A stretch of DNA of 38,526 nucleotides, taken from JBBQWS01 sp038210415 (GTDB lineage Bacteria > Actinomycetota > Actinomycetes > Prado026). The stretch spans positions 1 to 38,526 of the forward strand of contig JBBQWS010000031.1 of assembly GCA_038210415.1 (NCBI GenBank), written 5' to 3'. Positions 16,581-27,000 of this stretch are shown here, in pieces. The position numbers were made by a program, and so were the translations under genes. The notes below the pieces were generated by a model, which saw only the letters and a program-made list of their open reading frames with translations, had not been told where the DNA came from and did no database searches. Numbering within the stretch: the first letter of the stretch is position 1; every line of letters begins with the position of its first letter.

Positions 16581-19500
16581 TCACTGGTGGAACTGCTGGG
16601 GGATGGCGGCGGCGCCGCCGGCATCGAACGTGGTGCCGTCGAAGACGAACTGGGTGTTGCCCGGCACCTGGACCGCCCACTGGGGGTTGACCACCGGGTC
16701 GTGCGGGTGCTTCACCTCGGTGAGGACCGGAACCTCCTTTAGCGGCGGGATCACCAGCACCGACGCGTCGAGCACGAAGTTGTCGACGAAGTAGCCGGTG
16801 GACTCGGTGAACTGCTGCTCGTCGCCGCTGACGAAGAACACGCTGCGCTCGTCGGTGTAGAACAGCGGCAGTTCCCACGGGTTCGCGCCGTCGTGCAGCA
16901 CCGGCCGTACCCGGAAGCCGTCGACCAGGTCCCCGGTCTTGCTGAGCACCTGCATGGCGACGGGCGTCTTGGGCTCGGACGGCTGCTGGACGCGGATCGA
17001 GAACGACTTGTCGGGGTATACCCACGAGTTGGAATCGACCGGGGGCCTCGGGTCGCGGCCCAGCTCGAGCATCGACGCGTTATAGCCGAGGTAGACCCAG
17101 AACGGGTCTTCGCCGCCCACCAACGGGGCGCTGTTGGTACTGGTGAACGTGAGGATGTAGTCGTTGAACGCGGCGCCGTCTCGGTAGCCCATCCGGATCT
17201 CGAGGCGTTCGTTGAGCGGCGGGCCGCCCGGTGACGACGGCGGGGTGTAGGTTCGCGTCTGGAACCGGAGTTTGCGGGCGTCGAAGTCCTGCAGCGAGCT
17301 CCAAGTCAACGACGTCGTCGTCTCCGTGGTCTTCGGGGACGTCCACGCGCCGTGGTAGTACTCCCCGCGGTGCACCGTAACGGTCGCGTCGACGCGGGCC
17401 GCGAGCGACCAGGCCACCTCGGACACGTCCTGCGGCGACTTGGAGGGATCGCCGTGCGCCTCGACCAGCGTGGTCGTCCAGAAGACGAACAGCCGCTTCT
17501 TCCAGATCACCGGGACGACGATGTCGCCTTGAATGTTGAGCGAGATCTTCTCCCACGGCGTCCAGTAGCCGTACTCGTACCGGCGGTACCAGTGCTCACG
17601 CGTCGTGCCCAGCGTGCGACCGACGACGTGCAAGACGTCGTCGTCGGTCGTGCCGGGGGTCTTGGGCTCGAGGTAGGCACCGACGATCTCGAGCCGCGCG
17701 ACGTCCTCGAGTTTCTGCAGATAGTGCAGGTAGGCGGTCTCGGCGAGGTCCTGGGTGATGTCGGACTTGAGCAGCTCGCTCTCCAGGTCGCGGAAGAACG
17801 GCGACTTGCCGTCCCGGAGTTCTGGTTCGAGCCAGTTCTCCGGGTACAGAAACACCTTCCGGTTCGCCTCCCAGACGCGGTACCGGCGCATCCAGGTCCA
17901 GTGGTCAGCGTTGATCGAGTCCGGCGAACACGTCGGTTCGAGGTTGAGCAGGCAGCGGTTCACGAACAGCTGCACGGTCGAGAGCGCAAGCCGGATGCGG
18001 GATGTCTGCATGCACGAGTCCATCTGCACGTCGACCAGGAAGTACTCGTACAGCTGGTCAGCGGTCTCGATCTCGGCGGAGGGTGCGGCGTGATGCAGGA
18101 TGTAGGCGACGAGGGCATCGCGGCGGGCGTTGCGGACCAGGTCGGTAACGCTCTGCATCGAGTCCCGCCATGCGGCCGGGTCCATCCGAACCTTGAGCGT
18201 TTCGCGCAGGGTGCGGACGAGAGTGCCGTCCGGGTTGGGGACCGCCCAGGCGATCAGGTCAGCCGCGGGCTGAAGCGTCGTCGCGACGAGGTCCAGGGCG
18301 GCCCGCACCCGCCGCAGGTGGTGCAGCTCGCCGAGGTCCGCGAGGTTCAGGCCAAAGGCCGTGAGCACAGCTGTCAGGTCGGGCTCGGCCCACTCCATGA
18401 CTCCGGCGACGACGAGCTGACCGCGCGCGTTGACAGCGGCCGGGGCCCGCAGGATCCCGAGGAACGTGTCCTCCTCGGGCTCGAGGTCCGCCTTAAGTGC
18501 GGTGAACCAGAACAGCCAGGCGAGCTTGCCCCACTGGGTGTGCAGGTCGGCGGGCGTGACGCTGCCGTCGCAGTCGATCGCGCTCCAGAACCCGGCGGTG
18601 TCGCTCCCGAGACCGATCTCGCCCGCGGTCAGGCCCAGGACTTTCTGGACGGTCACCGCCTTCTGCAGCCGCAGCAGCGACCGCTGCGCCGTGCCGAGCG
18701 CGGCCGCCGTGTAGACGCGCGACGGCGGTACGCCGGCCCGGGCGGTGGCGTTGGTCCGCCAGCTAAACGACGCCGTCTTCCCGGCCGGCAGGCCCGCGAG
18801 TGTGAGGGTCACCGGGACCAGCTCCCCCGCGACGAAGGTCAGCGGCGCAAGGCTGCGGAGCTCGTCGTCCGCGTCGGTCGCGGTGGCGGGGATCGCCGTC
18901 GTCCCGCCGACTTCCAGCGTGATCGTGGTGCCGGTGGGTGCGGCGACGTAGAGCAAGTAGGAGTCGCTCGATGGCGGGTCGAGCAGCAGCTCCACGGTCC
19001 CGTTCGTGCCGAGGTCGGGCGGGGTCTCGAGTCCGTAGAAGTCGGCGAGGACTCCCGCTCCCGGGTTCCCGTCCGCGTGCAGCACGTCCTTGCCGGCCAC
19101 CAGCGCGGCGACGATCTCGACGTCGGACTTCGTGACGTTGGTGAGCGCCGTACGCAGGGCCGCCGCGCGCAGGGAGTCGCGGAGCTCGGGCAGGATGCCG
19201 ACCGCGATCGCCGCGGCCTGCGCGGCCGGATCGGTGATGCCCGCCAGGGAGTCGTAGAGCGTCTTGAGCTCGGGGTAGTCCATGTTCAGGGACTCGAGGT
19301 CGACGTCGGCGGCGTCCTGGAGACCCTGCAGCGCCGTCTTCAGGTCGGTCTTGAAGGTGGCGAGGTCGGCGGGGAGCTCGATGTTCTCGACGTCCGTCAG
19401 TGCGAGCGCGTCGGCCTTCGTGTCCAGCGCCGCTCGGGTCGCGGCGTTGAGCGGACCGGTCGATGTGAGCGCGTTGTGGAACGGGTCGATCTTCAGCCCC

Positions 19501-22500
19501 GGTGCGATCGCGAGCAGGGGCCCGGGGACGACCTCCTCGACCGTCGTCATTGCTACCGAGTAAGTCCGGGTCCCGGCGACGAGGGTGAGAAACCGGTCGA
19601 CAACGGCCGCGTCGTATACGAGCGCCATCTTGGCGGCGGCGGCGCCCAGGTCGGCGGAGGCGACCGGGACGGCGAGGTCGGTGTCAACAGCGGTGAGCGC
19701 GTCGCGCAGCGCCCGCAGGCCATGCCGGAGCTCGTCGACCGTGGGCGTGAGCTTGCCGGTCGCGTCGTCGTGGCGCAGGAGGTAGTCGACGTCGACCACT
19801 TTGAGCCGCGACTCCTTGAGCGTGGCGGCCGCTTCGACCAGTCGGGCCAGCGAGGGGGTGTCGGAGCCCAGGTCGTCGGCGAACGGGTCGAGGCCGGTGA
19901 TCTCGATCAGGTGGGCCAGGTCGATGGTGCCGAGCCGGAGCAGTGCCGCGAGGCGGTCCTGCCGGACGCCTGGGTCCAGGGTGGGATCGAACAAGGCGAG
20001 GCACGCGGCGATCTTCTTCGCGGACAGGTCGAGCTTCGCGGTGAGCGCGACGAAGCTCGCGAGCCGGTCGAGAAGGCCGGCGAACGCCGCGTCGATCGTG
20101 GTCGTCGTGATGGCGTTCGGGTCGGCGTGCAGGAATGCCTCGAACGCGCCGCTGGTCGAGGCGACGTCCCAGCCGAGCACCTTCTGCAGCCGGATGAAGC
20201 GCAGCAGGCGGTGGTAGGCGATCGGTGTGAGAGTGTTGGCGGTGATGTCCGGTAGGGCGAACCGCAGTTCGACCATGCCGAAGTCGCATTCGTGCGAGTC
20301 GTCGGTCGTCATGTCGGTGAGCGTGATCGTGCCCATGATCAGGTTGCGGTTGACGTCCAGCCAGGTCAGGACGTTGCCGGCGTACGGGGCGGTGTCCAGG
20401 TCGTCGGGCAGCAGGTCGAGGAACGCGGGGTCGGTCAGGGCGCCGTCGAACCGCTGCTGGATCTGGGACAGCGAGACTTTGAGCGCCTCCAGTGGTCCCT
20501 TCAGCACGATCCCGGGGTTCGCGAACCGCGACGTCGCGAGGATCTCGGCGAGGTTCAGATAGGTGATGTCCGTGCGGCGGCAGAACGTCTTGGCGTTGGC
20601 GACGACCGCGTTGAGCGCGGCGATCGTCGTGCTCGGAGCCTCGCCGAAGTACTCGGGCAGCTCGCGGAATGCGACGTCGGTGAGGATCGACAGCTCGGTG
20701 GCGTTGAGCCGCAGCCACTCACGGCGCGCGGCCGCGGGCGTGCCGAACACGTCCAGCGCGGCCGGGAGCGAGGCGTCCCACACTTCGAACAGCCGCCGCA
20801 GCTGCTCGACCGGGGCGTCGAACGGCAACGGCGACGGGTACACGGCGGCCTTGGTCGTGTCGTAGGCCGAGTCGATGACGTAGGCGGGGTCGGCGAGCAG
20901 GTCCGCGGTCGCCGCGTCCGGGCTGGTGTCGTGGCCCAGGAACGTCGCGAGGCTGCCGTTGACCACCCAATGCTCGAGGATCTCGAGGACCAGATCGACG
21001 TAGGGCAGCGCGGTGTTGGTGTTCTCGCAGGTCAGGCCGACGTGCTGCAGGTCGGGGCGGCGCCCGAGTAGGACGGTCTGCGGGTTCTCGAGCGGCGCGA
21101 CGGTGTCGGCGTCGATGACGAACTCAAGCAGCTCGACGAGGTACGCCGCGGGGCTGAGAACCGAGCGGCAGGCGTCGCACGAGCAGTAGTCAAGACTCCC
21201 GAACAACTCCTCCAGCGTTGTCGAGGCGGCGATCTCCGGAACCGGGGTGGGCGCGACGTGGGCGAGCACCCCGGTAATCGAGTAGACGTTGGGCGCCCCA
21301 CGGTAGGCGAGATAGGTCGTCGCAAGGGTCAGGGCGGTGGTGTGGACCTCATGGGCCTTGCGGTAGACGAGGTCGGCCTCGAACGAGTTTTGGAACTTGT
21401 CACCGAACTTCGCCGACCATGCCTTGGGCGAGTGCTGCACGACGTCCCTGGCGGACGTGATCCCGGCCTGTGCGAGCGTCGTCATCGCAGTGTCCGACGG
21501 GCTGATCTGATAGATCCGCTCTACGGTCCGGATGCCGTCCTTCGCCGGTCCGGTCAGCTGGTCGAAGCCCTCCCAGGTGTGCACCGGCGCGATGCCTATC
21601 GCCCTGTCGCCCGGTGCAACCAGAAAGTCGGCGACCTCCGTGCGGGCGTCCCCGACCGGGACGGCGTCGGTGCGAACCAGGTCGGCCGTGACCCGGGCGG
21701 GGAACGTGCGGGCGACCTGCGCGGCCAGCCCCGCCGCGTACACCTCGGCCGTGAGTCCGTCGGGCACGTCGGTACCGATCGCGGCCGCCCAGGCCGCCGG
21801 CTTGTAGAAGCCCTTGTCGGCCAGCTCCCCGACCGACCCGATGCCGAGCTGCTGGGTGAGCCGCCCGACCACCGGCGCGTTCTGCCGCGTGAACTCCCCG
21901 AGCACGGCGTCGGTCTGCAGCCCTGCGACCGTCTCCTCATCCAGCCCGTGGCCCGCGAGTTCGGTCCACAGCCGGTCCGGGTCGCCGTTCGTCGTGCGGA
22001 ACGTCTCCAGGAAGATTGACTGCTGGTCGGCGTTCAGCCGCAGCTGCATCATGTCGCCGAGAGTGGAGACCGTGCCCGCCGGCTTGAAGGTGCGCAGCGC
22101 CTCGATCGCCGCCGCGCGATGCAGCCGCAGCGTGGTGTCGATCGAGGCGTCGTCCGAGATGACCCCGTCCTCGATCCCCTGCTTGAGGGCGCTCACGAGC
22201 GCGTCGTCGTCCAGCCGGTGGATCTCGGCCGGATCGCCGGGCAGGCCGGCGCGCATGATGGCGTAGTAATGCTCGGCCGGGATCTGCGTCTGGGCGCTCA
22301 GCCGCGCCGACTGGGCCGCCATCGCGAGCGTCCGCGCGTCCCACCCGGTGCGGCCCGCCAGATAAGCGACGCCGCTGGCGTCGACGTTGGCCAGGGTCCG
22401 GTTCGCGAGAAGCGACTGCACGCTCGCAGACAGGCGGGTGTGTTCGGCGTCGCGCGGCACGTCGGCGCGGTTAACGACGAGGTCGACGACGGCCTGAGCC

Positions 22501-23078
22501 GGGGCGACGTAGAGGATCCGGCTCTGCGCGAGGGGATGGTCGGCGTCGGGTGCGACGACCGTGACCTGCAGGTCGGCCGCCGACTTACCGCTGAGCGCGG
22601 CCGCGTCGTAGGTGATCGCGTACCGGCCGTCGAGATCGGTCGTCGTCGAGCCGATCGACGTCGCACCATTGACTGAGTGGTCCGACGCCTCGACGTCGAG
22701 GCCCGCCGCGGCTACGCCCCCTGGGTCGGTCACCACGCCCTGCACGGAGAACGCGCCGTCGGTGGGCGGCACCACCACGGCGGCTCGCACGACGAGCGTC
22801 ACGCCTTTGTCGGCGGTCGCGGGGGTCCACCGTGGTGATCCCGTGACCGTGTATTCCGCACCGTTGCGGTCCTTCAAGGCGAACCCGACATCCTCGGCCT
22901 TGGAGATCAGCAGCTTGAACCGACGCTCGTCGACCGGGACCGAGAAGAAGCCGTCCGCGTTGCTCTCTGCCTCGCCGATGCGGTCGCCGGCCAGCTGACC
23001 GATCGCCTCGACCAGCAGGCCCGCCACTGACTCGCGGGTGGTGGCGTCGACGATCCTCCCATCGATGGAATTTGCCAT
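16581..23078 (-). CDS. Tc toxin subunit TcA, N-terminal half (TcA1): shell and receptor-binding part
   Basis: A 2165-residue protein from ATG 23078 with GAGGT nearby upstream. Residues about 1-200 hold two transthyretin/carboxypeptidase-regulatory-like beta domains (SNADGFFSVPVDERRFKLLI; TTDLDGRYAITYD), an unusual N-terminal addition. A long alpha-helical region follows. Near residue 629 the Tc signature LFGSLDYCSCDACRSVLSPA is clear (VRP1-like region). The C-terminal third has WTWMRRYRVWEANRKVFLYP and YRRYEYGYWTPWEKISLNIQ, typical of the region preceding and including the neuraminidase-like domain. It has no signal peptide, as is usual for Tc proteins. It probably forms the outer shell of a pentamer with TcA2. 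A 289-bp piece of this gene is copied at 10811-11099. Confidence 0.93.
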   Translation of the reverse strand: MANSIDGRIVDATTRESVAGLLVEAIGQLAGDRIGEAESNADGFFSVPVDERRFKLLISKAEDVGFALKDRNGAEYTVTGSPRWTPATADKGVTLVVRAAVVVPPTDGAFSVQGVVTDPGGVAAAGLDVEASDHSVNGATSIGSTTTDLDGRYAITYDAAALSGKSAADLQVTVVAPDADHPLAQSRILYVAPAQAVVDLVVNRADVPRDAEHTRLSASVQSLLANRTLANVDASGVAYLAGRTGWDARTLAMAAQSARLSAQTQIPAEHYYAIMRAGLPGDPAEIHRLDDDALVSALKQGIEDGVISDDASIDTTLRLHRAAAIEALRTFKPAGTVSTLGDMMQLRLNADQQSIFLETFRTTNGDPDRLWTELAGHGLDEETVAGLQTDAVLGEFTRQNAPVVGRLTQQLGIGSVGELADKGFYKPAAWAAAIGTDVPDGLTAEVYAAGLAAQVARTFPARVTADLVRTDAVPVGDARTEVADFLVAPGDRAIGIAPVHTWEGFDQLTGPAKDGIRTVERIYQISPSDTAMTTLAQAGITSARDVVQHSPKAWSAKFGDKFQNSFEADLVYRKAHEVHTTALTLATTYLAYRGAPNVYSITGVLAHVAPTPVPEIAASTTLEELFGSLDYCSCDACRSVLSPAAYLVELLEFVIDADTVAPLENPQTVLLGRRPDLQHVGLTCENTNTALPYVDLVLEILEHWVVNGSLATFLGHDTSPDAATADLLADPAYVIDSAYDTTKAAVYPSPLPFDAPVEQLRRLFEVWDASLPAALDVFGTPAAARREWLRLNATELSILTDVAFRELPEYFGEAPSTTIAALNAVVANAKTFCRRTDITYLNLAEILATSRFANPGIVLKGPLEALKVSLSQIQQRFDGALTDPAFLDLLPDDLDTAPYAGNVLTWLDVNRNLIMGTITLTDMTTDDSHECDFGMVELRFALPDITANTLTPIAYHRLLRFIRLQKVLGWDVASTSGAFEAFLHADPNAITTTTIDAAFAGLLDRLASFVALTAKLDLSAKKIAACLALFDPTLDPGVRQDRLAALLRLGTIDLAHLIEITGLDPFADDLGSDTPSLARLVEAAATLKESRLKVVDVDYLLRHDDATGKLTPTVDELRHGLRALRDALTAVDTDLAVPVASADLGAAAAKMALVYDAAVVDRFLTLVAGTRTYSVAMTTVEEVVPGPLLAIAPGLKIDPFHNALTSTGPLNAATRAALDTKADALALTDVENIELPADLATFKTDLKTALQGLQDAADVDLESLNMDYPELKTLYDSLAGITDPAAQAAAIAVGILPELRDSLRAAALRTALTNVTKSDVEIVAALVAGKDVLHADGNPGAGVLADFYGLETPPDLGTNGTVELLLDPPSSDSYLLYVAAPTGTTITLEVGGTTAIPATATDADDELRSLAPLTFVAGELVPVTLTLAGLPAGKTASFSWRTNATARAGVPPSRVYTAAALGTAQRSLLRLQKAVTVQKVLGLTAGEIGLGSDTAGFWSAIDCDGSVTPADLHTQWGKLAWLFWFTALKADLEPEEDTFLGILRAPAAVNARGQLVVAGVMEWAEPDLTAVLTAFGLNLADLGELHHLRRVRAALDLVATTLQPAADLIAWAVPNPDGTLVRTLRETLKVRMDPAAWRDSMQSVTDLVRNARRDALVAYILHHAAPSAEIETADQLYEYFLVDVQMDSCMQTSRIRLALSTVQLFVNRCLLNLEPTCSPDSINADHWTWMRRYRVWEANRKVFLYPENWLEPELRDGKSPFFRDLESELLKSDITQDLAETAYLHYLQKLEDVARLEIVGAYLEPKTPGTTDDDVLHVVGRTLGTTREHWYRRYEYGYWTPWEKISLNIQGDIVVPVIWKKRLFVFWTTTLVEAHGDPSKSPQDVSEVAWSLAARVDATVTVHRGEYYHGAWTSPKTTETTTSLTWSSLQDFDARKLRFQTRTYTPPSSPGGPPLNERLEIRMGYRDGAAFNDYILTFTSTNSAPLVGGEDPFWVYLGYNASMLELGRDPRPPVDSNSWVYPDKSFSIRVQQPSEPKTPVAMQVLSKTGDLVDGFRVRPVLHDGANPWELPLFYTDERSVFFVSGDEQQFTESTGYFVDNFVLDASVLVIPPLKEVPVLTEVKHPHDPVVNPQWAVQVPGNTQFVFDGTTFDAGGAAAIPQQFHQ

Positions 23079-23112
23079 GACTACCTCGCTCGGGTGGGGA
23101 GTGCGGTGCTGG

Positions 23113-24030
23113 TCAATGGACCAGCACCGGTGGCGTGTAGACGACCTTGTCGTCGTTGACCGTCGCGTCGATGCCGGCGGGCGCCCAGCGGCCCTGGGCC
23201 AGGTTTAGGATCTGGGCGGCGTACGAGCCGGCCGGCCGGCCGTTAATGTCGAACGGTCGCGCGTTGATGTAGTCGTTGATCTTTTCGGCGGTGTCGGCGT
23301 GGGTGATCCGGTCGATCGTCTCGTCGGCCCCCGCGACATCCGGCGCGACCGCGGGGTTGCCGTAGCGGGCGATACGCGCGGCGACGAGCTGGTCGAAGAT
23401 GCCGTGCAGCTCCTTGGAGTTGGCGGACGGGTCGGTGAACCCCTCATCGATCACATGGCTGAACGAGTGGCTGATCGAGCCGTTCTCGGTGATCCACCAG
23501 GGGTGGCCGATGCCGTCGGCCTTGATCGCGAACAGGACGAGGTAAACGCCGAGCAACAGCGCCGCACCGGCGAGGACCCCGACGAGGATCGCCCATCCGG
23601 TCTCGCCCGAGTGCGCGAGCGCCTCGGTAGCCTTGACCAGCCCGTAGCCGCCGGCGATGAGCGCGCCGCCGAGCGCCAGGGTCGCCTCGCTGAGCAGGCG
23701 GTATTCACTGCGCATGTGCGGACCGGGCGCGTCGACGAACCCGACGTCCTCGAGGCTGTGCAGGTGCCGGCCGAACTGCTCGAGGTCGCGGGTGCCGCCG
23801 GCGATGTCGGAACGGACGTCGCCCAGGGCCTTCTGGAACGAGGGGAAGTGATACTCAGCGGTCCGGCCGCGCCAGATCTGTGCTTGCATCTCCCAGATGT
23901 TGTCGCCGGGGTTGGTGGCCTTGTCGTGGTCCATGCCCGCGGTGGCGATCGCGATGCGGCCGGCGTCCTCCTCGGTGAACCCGGCGGCGAGCGCCAACCG
24001 GTAGGTCGCGGCGCCGTGTACCGGTTCCTC
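23113..24030 (-). other. Variable C-terminal effector domain of TcBC (zinc phospholipase C-like?)
   Basis: These 305 residues follow the Rhs protease motif RDRNGRY and should be released inside the cocoon. Visible motifs are HGAATYRLALAAGFTEEDAG, AGMDHD, FGRHLHSLEDVGF and GHPWW...ISHSFSHVIDEGF. His/Asp clusters of this kind ('FG-x-x-LH-x-x-x-D' and 'GH...SH') occur in zinc-dependent phospholipase C/S1-P1 nuclease-like and DUF6765-like domains. Between the last two clusters are two hydrophobic segments (LALGGALIAGGYGLV; WAILVGVLAGAALLLGVYLVLFAI), unusual for a soluble enzyme. Enzymatic function is inferred from motifs only. Confidence 0.55.
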
Positions 24031-27000
24031 GTAGCGGCCGTTGCGGTCCCGGTTGGCCGTCGGATTGTTCTTTACGTAGGCGTACCGGTTGCCGTCGAGC
24101 TGGTCGGCGTGCAGGTCGGGTGAGGTCCAGCGCCCGAGCCACGGCACGTAGTAGCGCGCCTGGTGATACTCGAGACCGCTCTCGTCGTCGCGCTCCATGC
24201 CTGTGTAGCGGAAGCGTTTTGCGGCCGCCGCGATCGCCTTGTCGACGGTCTGGTAGGCCGTGGTACCGAACGGGTGAAACTCCTCGTAGGTGATGACTGC
24301 GCCTGTTGAATCGGTCTCCAGGCTCGTCGAGCCGAGGTGGTTGATCGACTGGTAACGGACGAGAGTGGACGTGCCCGTCTCGACGAGGGCTATCAGGCCG
24401 GTGTCATCCAGGACGTGCACGGTGGAACGCTCGGTGTTCACGGCTCCGTAGTCGCGCTGGATTTCGACGCCCTCCAGGCTGTACCGCTCAAACCGTCGTA
24501 CGGCTTCGGCGCCCGCGGCCGCGGAGGCGTCGGTGATCTTGCGGACGCGCAGTCCGTCGCCGTCGTATACGTACCAGGTAATCTCCGGAGTGCCTGCCAG
24601 TACGTGCTGCGTGGCGGTGGCCCGGAGCTCGTCACGGAATGTCCACTCCATGACCGATAGGTGCGGCATCGCGTCGATGTACCCGTGCGTCGGGTGGTGC
24701 CCGACGGGATAAGTCGTGGCGCCCACCTTCGTGTCCAGCAGCCGGTTGCTCGCGGTGTCGTAGTGGTAGTCGCGCGTCCAGGTGGCGCCGTGGCCCGGGG
24801 CGGCGTGCGCGTGCTGGTCGAGGTTGCCGGAGGCGTCGTAGTGGTAGCCCTCCGTATAGGTGCGCCAGTCGAGCGGGTCGTTCGGGTCGTGCTGCTCGAG
24901 CATCGCGGAGTCGGACACGTTGTCGGTCAGCCCGAAGTCGATCTGTCCGGCGTGCTCTCGTCCGGTCGCCTCGACCAGCCGGTAGCTCGGGTCGTACCGG
25001 TACGTCGACTCCCCGGTGATCACCTGGTTGGACCGCCAGATCGTCGGCACCGCTGTGTCGATGAGGTGCGTGAGGTTGCCGACGGGGTCGAACGTCGAGG
25101 CAAGGTCCTGCAGCACGTCGCCAGCGCCCCGCGTGGTGTGCAGGCGGATGAGCCGGAAAGTCTGGGAGTCGTAGCGGTAGTCGGTGGTCACACCGTTGCC
25201 GAGCACGATCCGGGCGCGCAACCCGCGCGCGTCGTAGTCGATGTTCCCGATCAGCTGCTCGGTGTTCGCGCCGCGCGTGATCCGCAGGGACTCCAGCAGG
25301 TTACCGGCGTTGTACGTGGGCGCGTGGGTGGTGCCGTCGGGGGTGGTCCGGGCGGTCAGCCGGTCAAGCGCGTCGCGGGTCTCGGTCGTGGTGAAGACCT
25401 CGGGTTCCAGCGCCTGATCCGGGTCTGCACCGTCCCAGCTCGGTACCGAGCGGTAGTCGACGGCAAACCTGCGGGTGCGCTGGGCGAGCTTGCCGTGCAG
25501 GTCGAACCGCACGTTCTCGGATCGGCCGGCCGTGTCGTAGCGGACGGCGACCTGCCCGCGCAGGTTGTTGGCGGTGTCCTGCAGACGGCCCTCGCCGTAG
25601 CCGACGCGTTCGACGAGGTGGTCAAGCGGCGCCGGGGCGTCGCCACCGCGGACGCGCTTGCCGGTGACGCGGTGCAGCGGGTCAGCGTAGGTGAAGACGA
25701 ACTCGTGGCCGCGGTCGTCCCATCGGCGCAGAGGGTCGCCCATCACGTTGTCGAGCAGGAGACGAGGACCGCCGTCCGGCCCCGCGTAGGTGAGCAGGGT
25801 GCCGCGCAGGTCGTATTCGTAGGTCATGGTGACGTTGCCGCGGGGGTCCTCCACCTCAAGGGTTCGGCCCTCGATGTCGCGGGTGTACGACGTGGTGAGG
25901 GTCGTCGCGCCGAGGTCCGCGACCTCGGCGATCGGCTGCCCGGCCGGATCGAGGTGCCGGGTAAACGGGGTGTCGGCGTGGACGGCCGCGCGGGCGGCCG
26001 CGTCCGCCTCACGCACGGGGTCGCGGCCCTCCGCCACCAGCTCGGCGTCGATCAGACGGTTCACGCGGTTCGTGTACCAGCTCGACCGCGTGACTGTGTC
26101 ATTGCGGTCGGAGTCGACCGTGCTCCAGCCGAAGGTCGCGGTCTCGCTGAACGTCCCGTCAGGGAAGTCGACCCGGTCGGGGCGATCGATCGGGTCGTAG
26201 GAGGTCACCTTGGTGACGCCCGACTCGACCAGCTCCCGCGCGGTCTCGAACGCAGGCGAGACCGAGAAGAACGGCTCGTACTCCTTCACCGGCTTGCCCT
26301 TGCTGTTGCGCACCCGCCGACCGGTCCCGATCCACCGCAGCTCATTTCCGGTGTCCACCTGGTCGACCGCGACCGACCCGTCGGCCAGCACCTGCACCCG
26401 CGCGGCGAGGCCCGGCTCGGCCGGTGCCTTCGTCATCTCGATCTTTCCCGCGCCGTTGGAGTACTCGAACGACACCTGCACCGGGGAGGTCGGGTCGGCG
26501 TGGCGCTCCCGGACAATCGTCGCGACCCGCGGCGGCTGCGTGCCGCCGGTGCTCCGGTAGCGGTCGAGGTCGTAGACGACCCGCGACGACGCCGCGTGTA
26601 GCAGTCCAGCGCCAAGGGCCATGACCTGTGAACTCGTCGTCGCGGCGAAGAACGCGTCCACGGCGTCGTCGTCGACTGCGGTCAGACCCGTGAGCGCATC
26701 GGCGTCACCCTTGCCCTCGAGCGCAGTCGCCTTGACCAGCCCGAGCTCGTCGCACAGCACACTCGCGGCGTTCCCGTTGGCGTCGACGACGCGGACGGGG
26801 CTCATGCTCCGCAGGTCGACGTCGGTCACGGTCGTGGCGTTCTGCGCCGCGTCGACCGTCCGAATGGTCAGCAGGCAGTCGTCGTCGAGGTAGCCGATCG
26901 TCGTGCGCGCGCCGAGCGGATCGGTATGCACAACATGTACGTAGAAGCGCGCCGCCGCATCGGCGGCGGTCTCGCCGTCGTCCGTGTGGTGCCAGCGGCC

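Noticed and set aside
17352..20255. 967-residue plus-strand ORF
   Set aside because: It is antisense to tcA1. The translation is Arg/Gly/Val-rich with no domain and mirrors the G/C-third pattern of the toxin gene.
24661..26601. 646-residue plus-strand ORF
   Set aside because: Antisense shadow of the Rhs part of TcBC; composition typical of reverse reading of GC-rich coding DNA.
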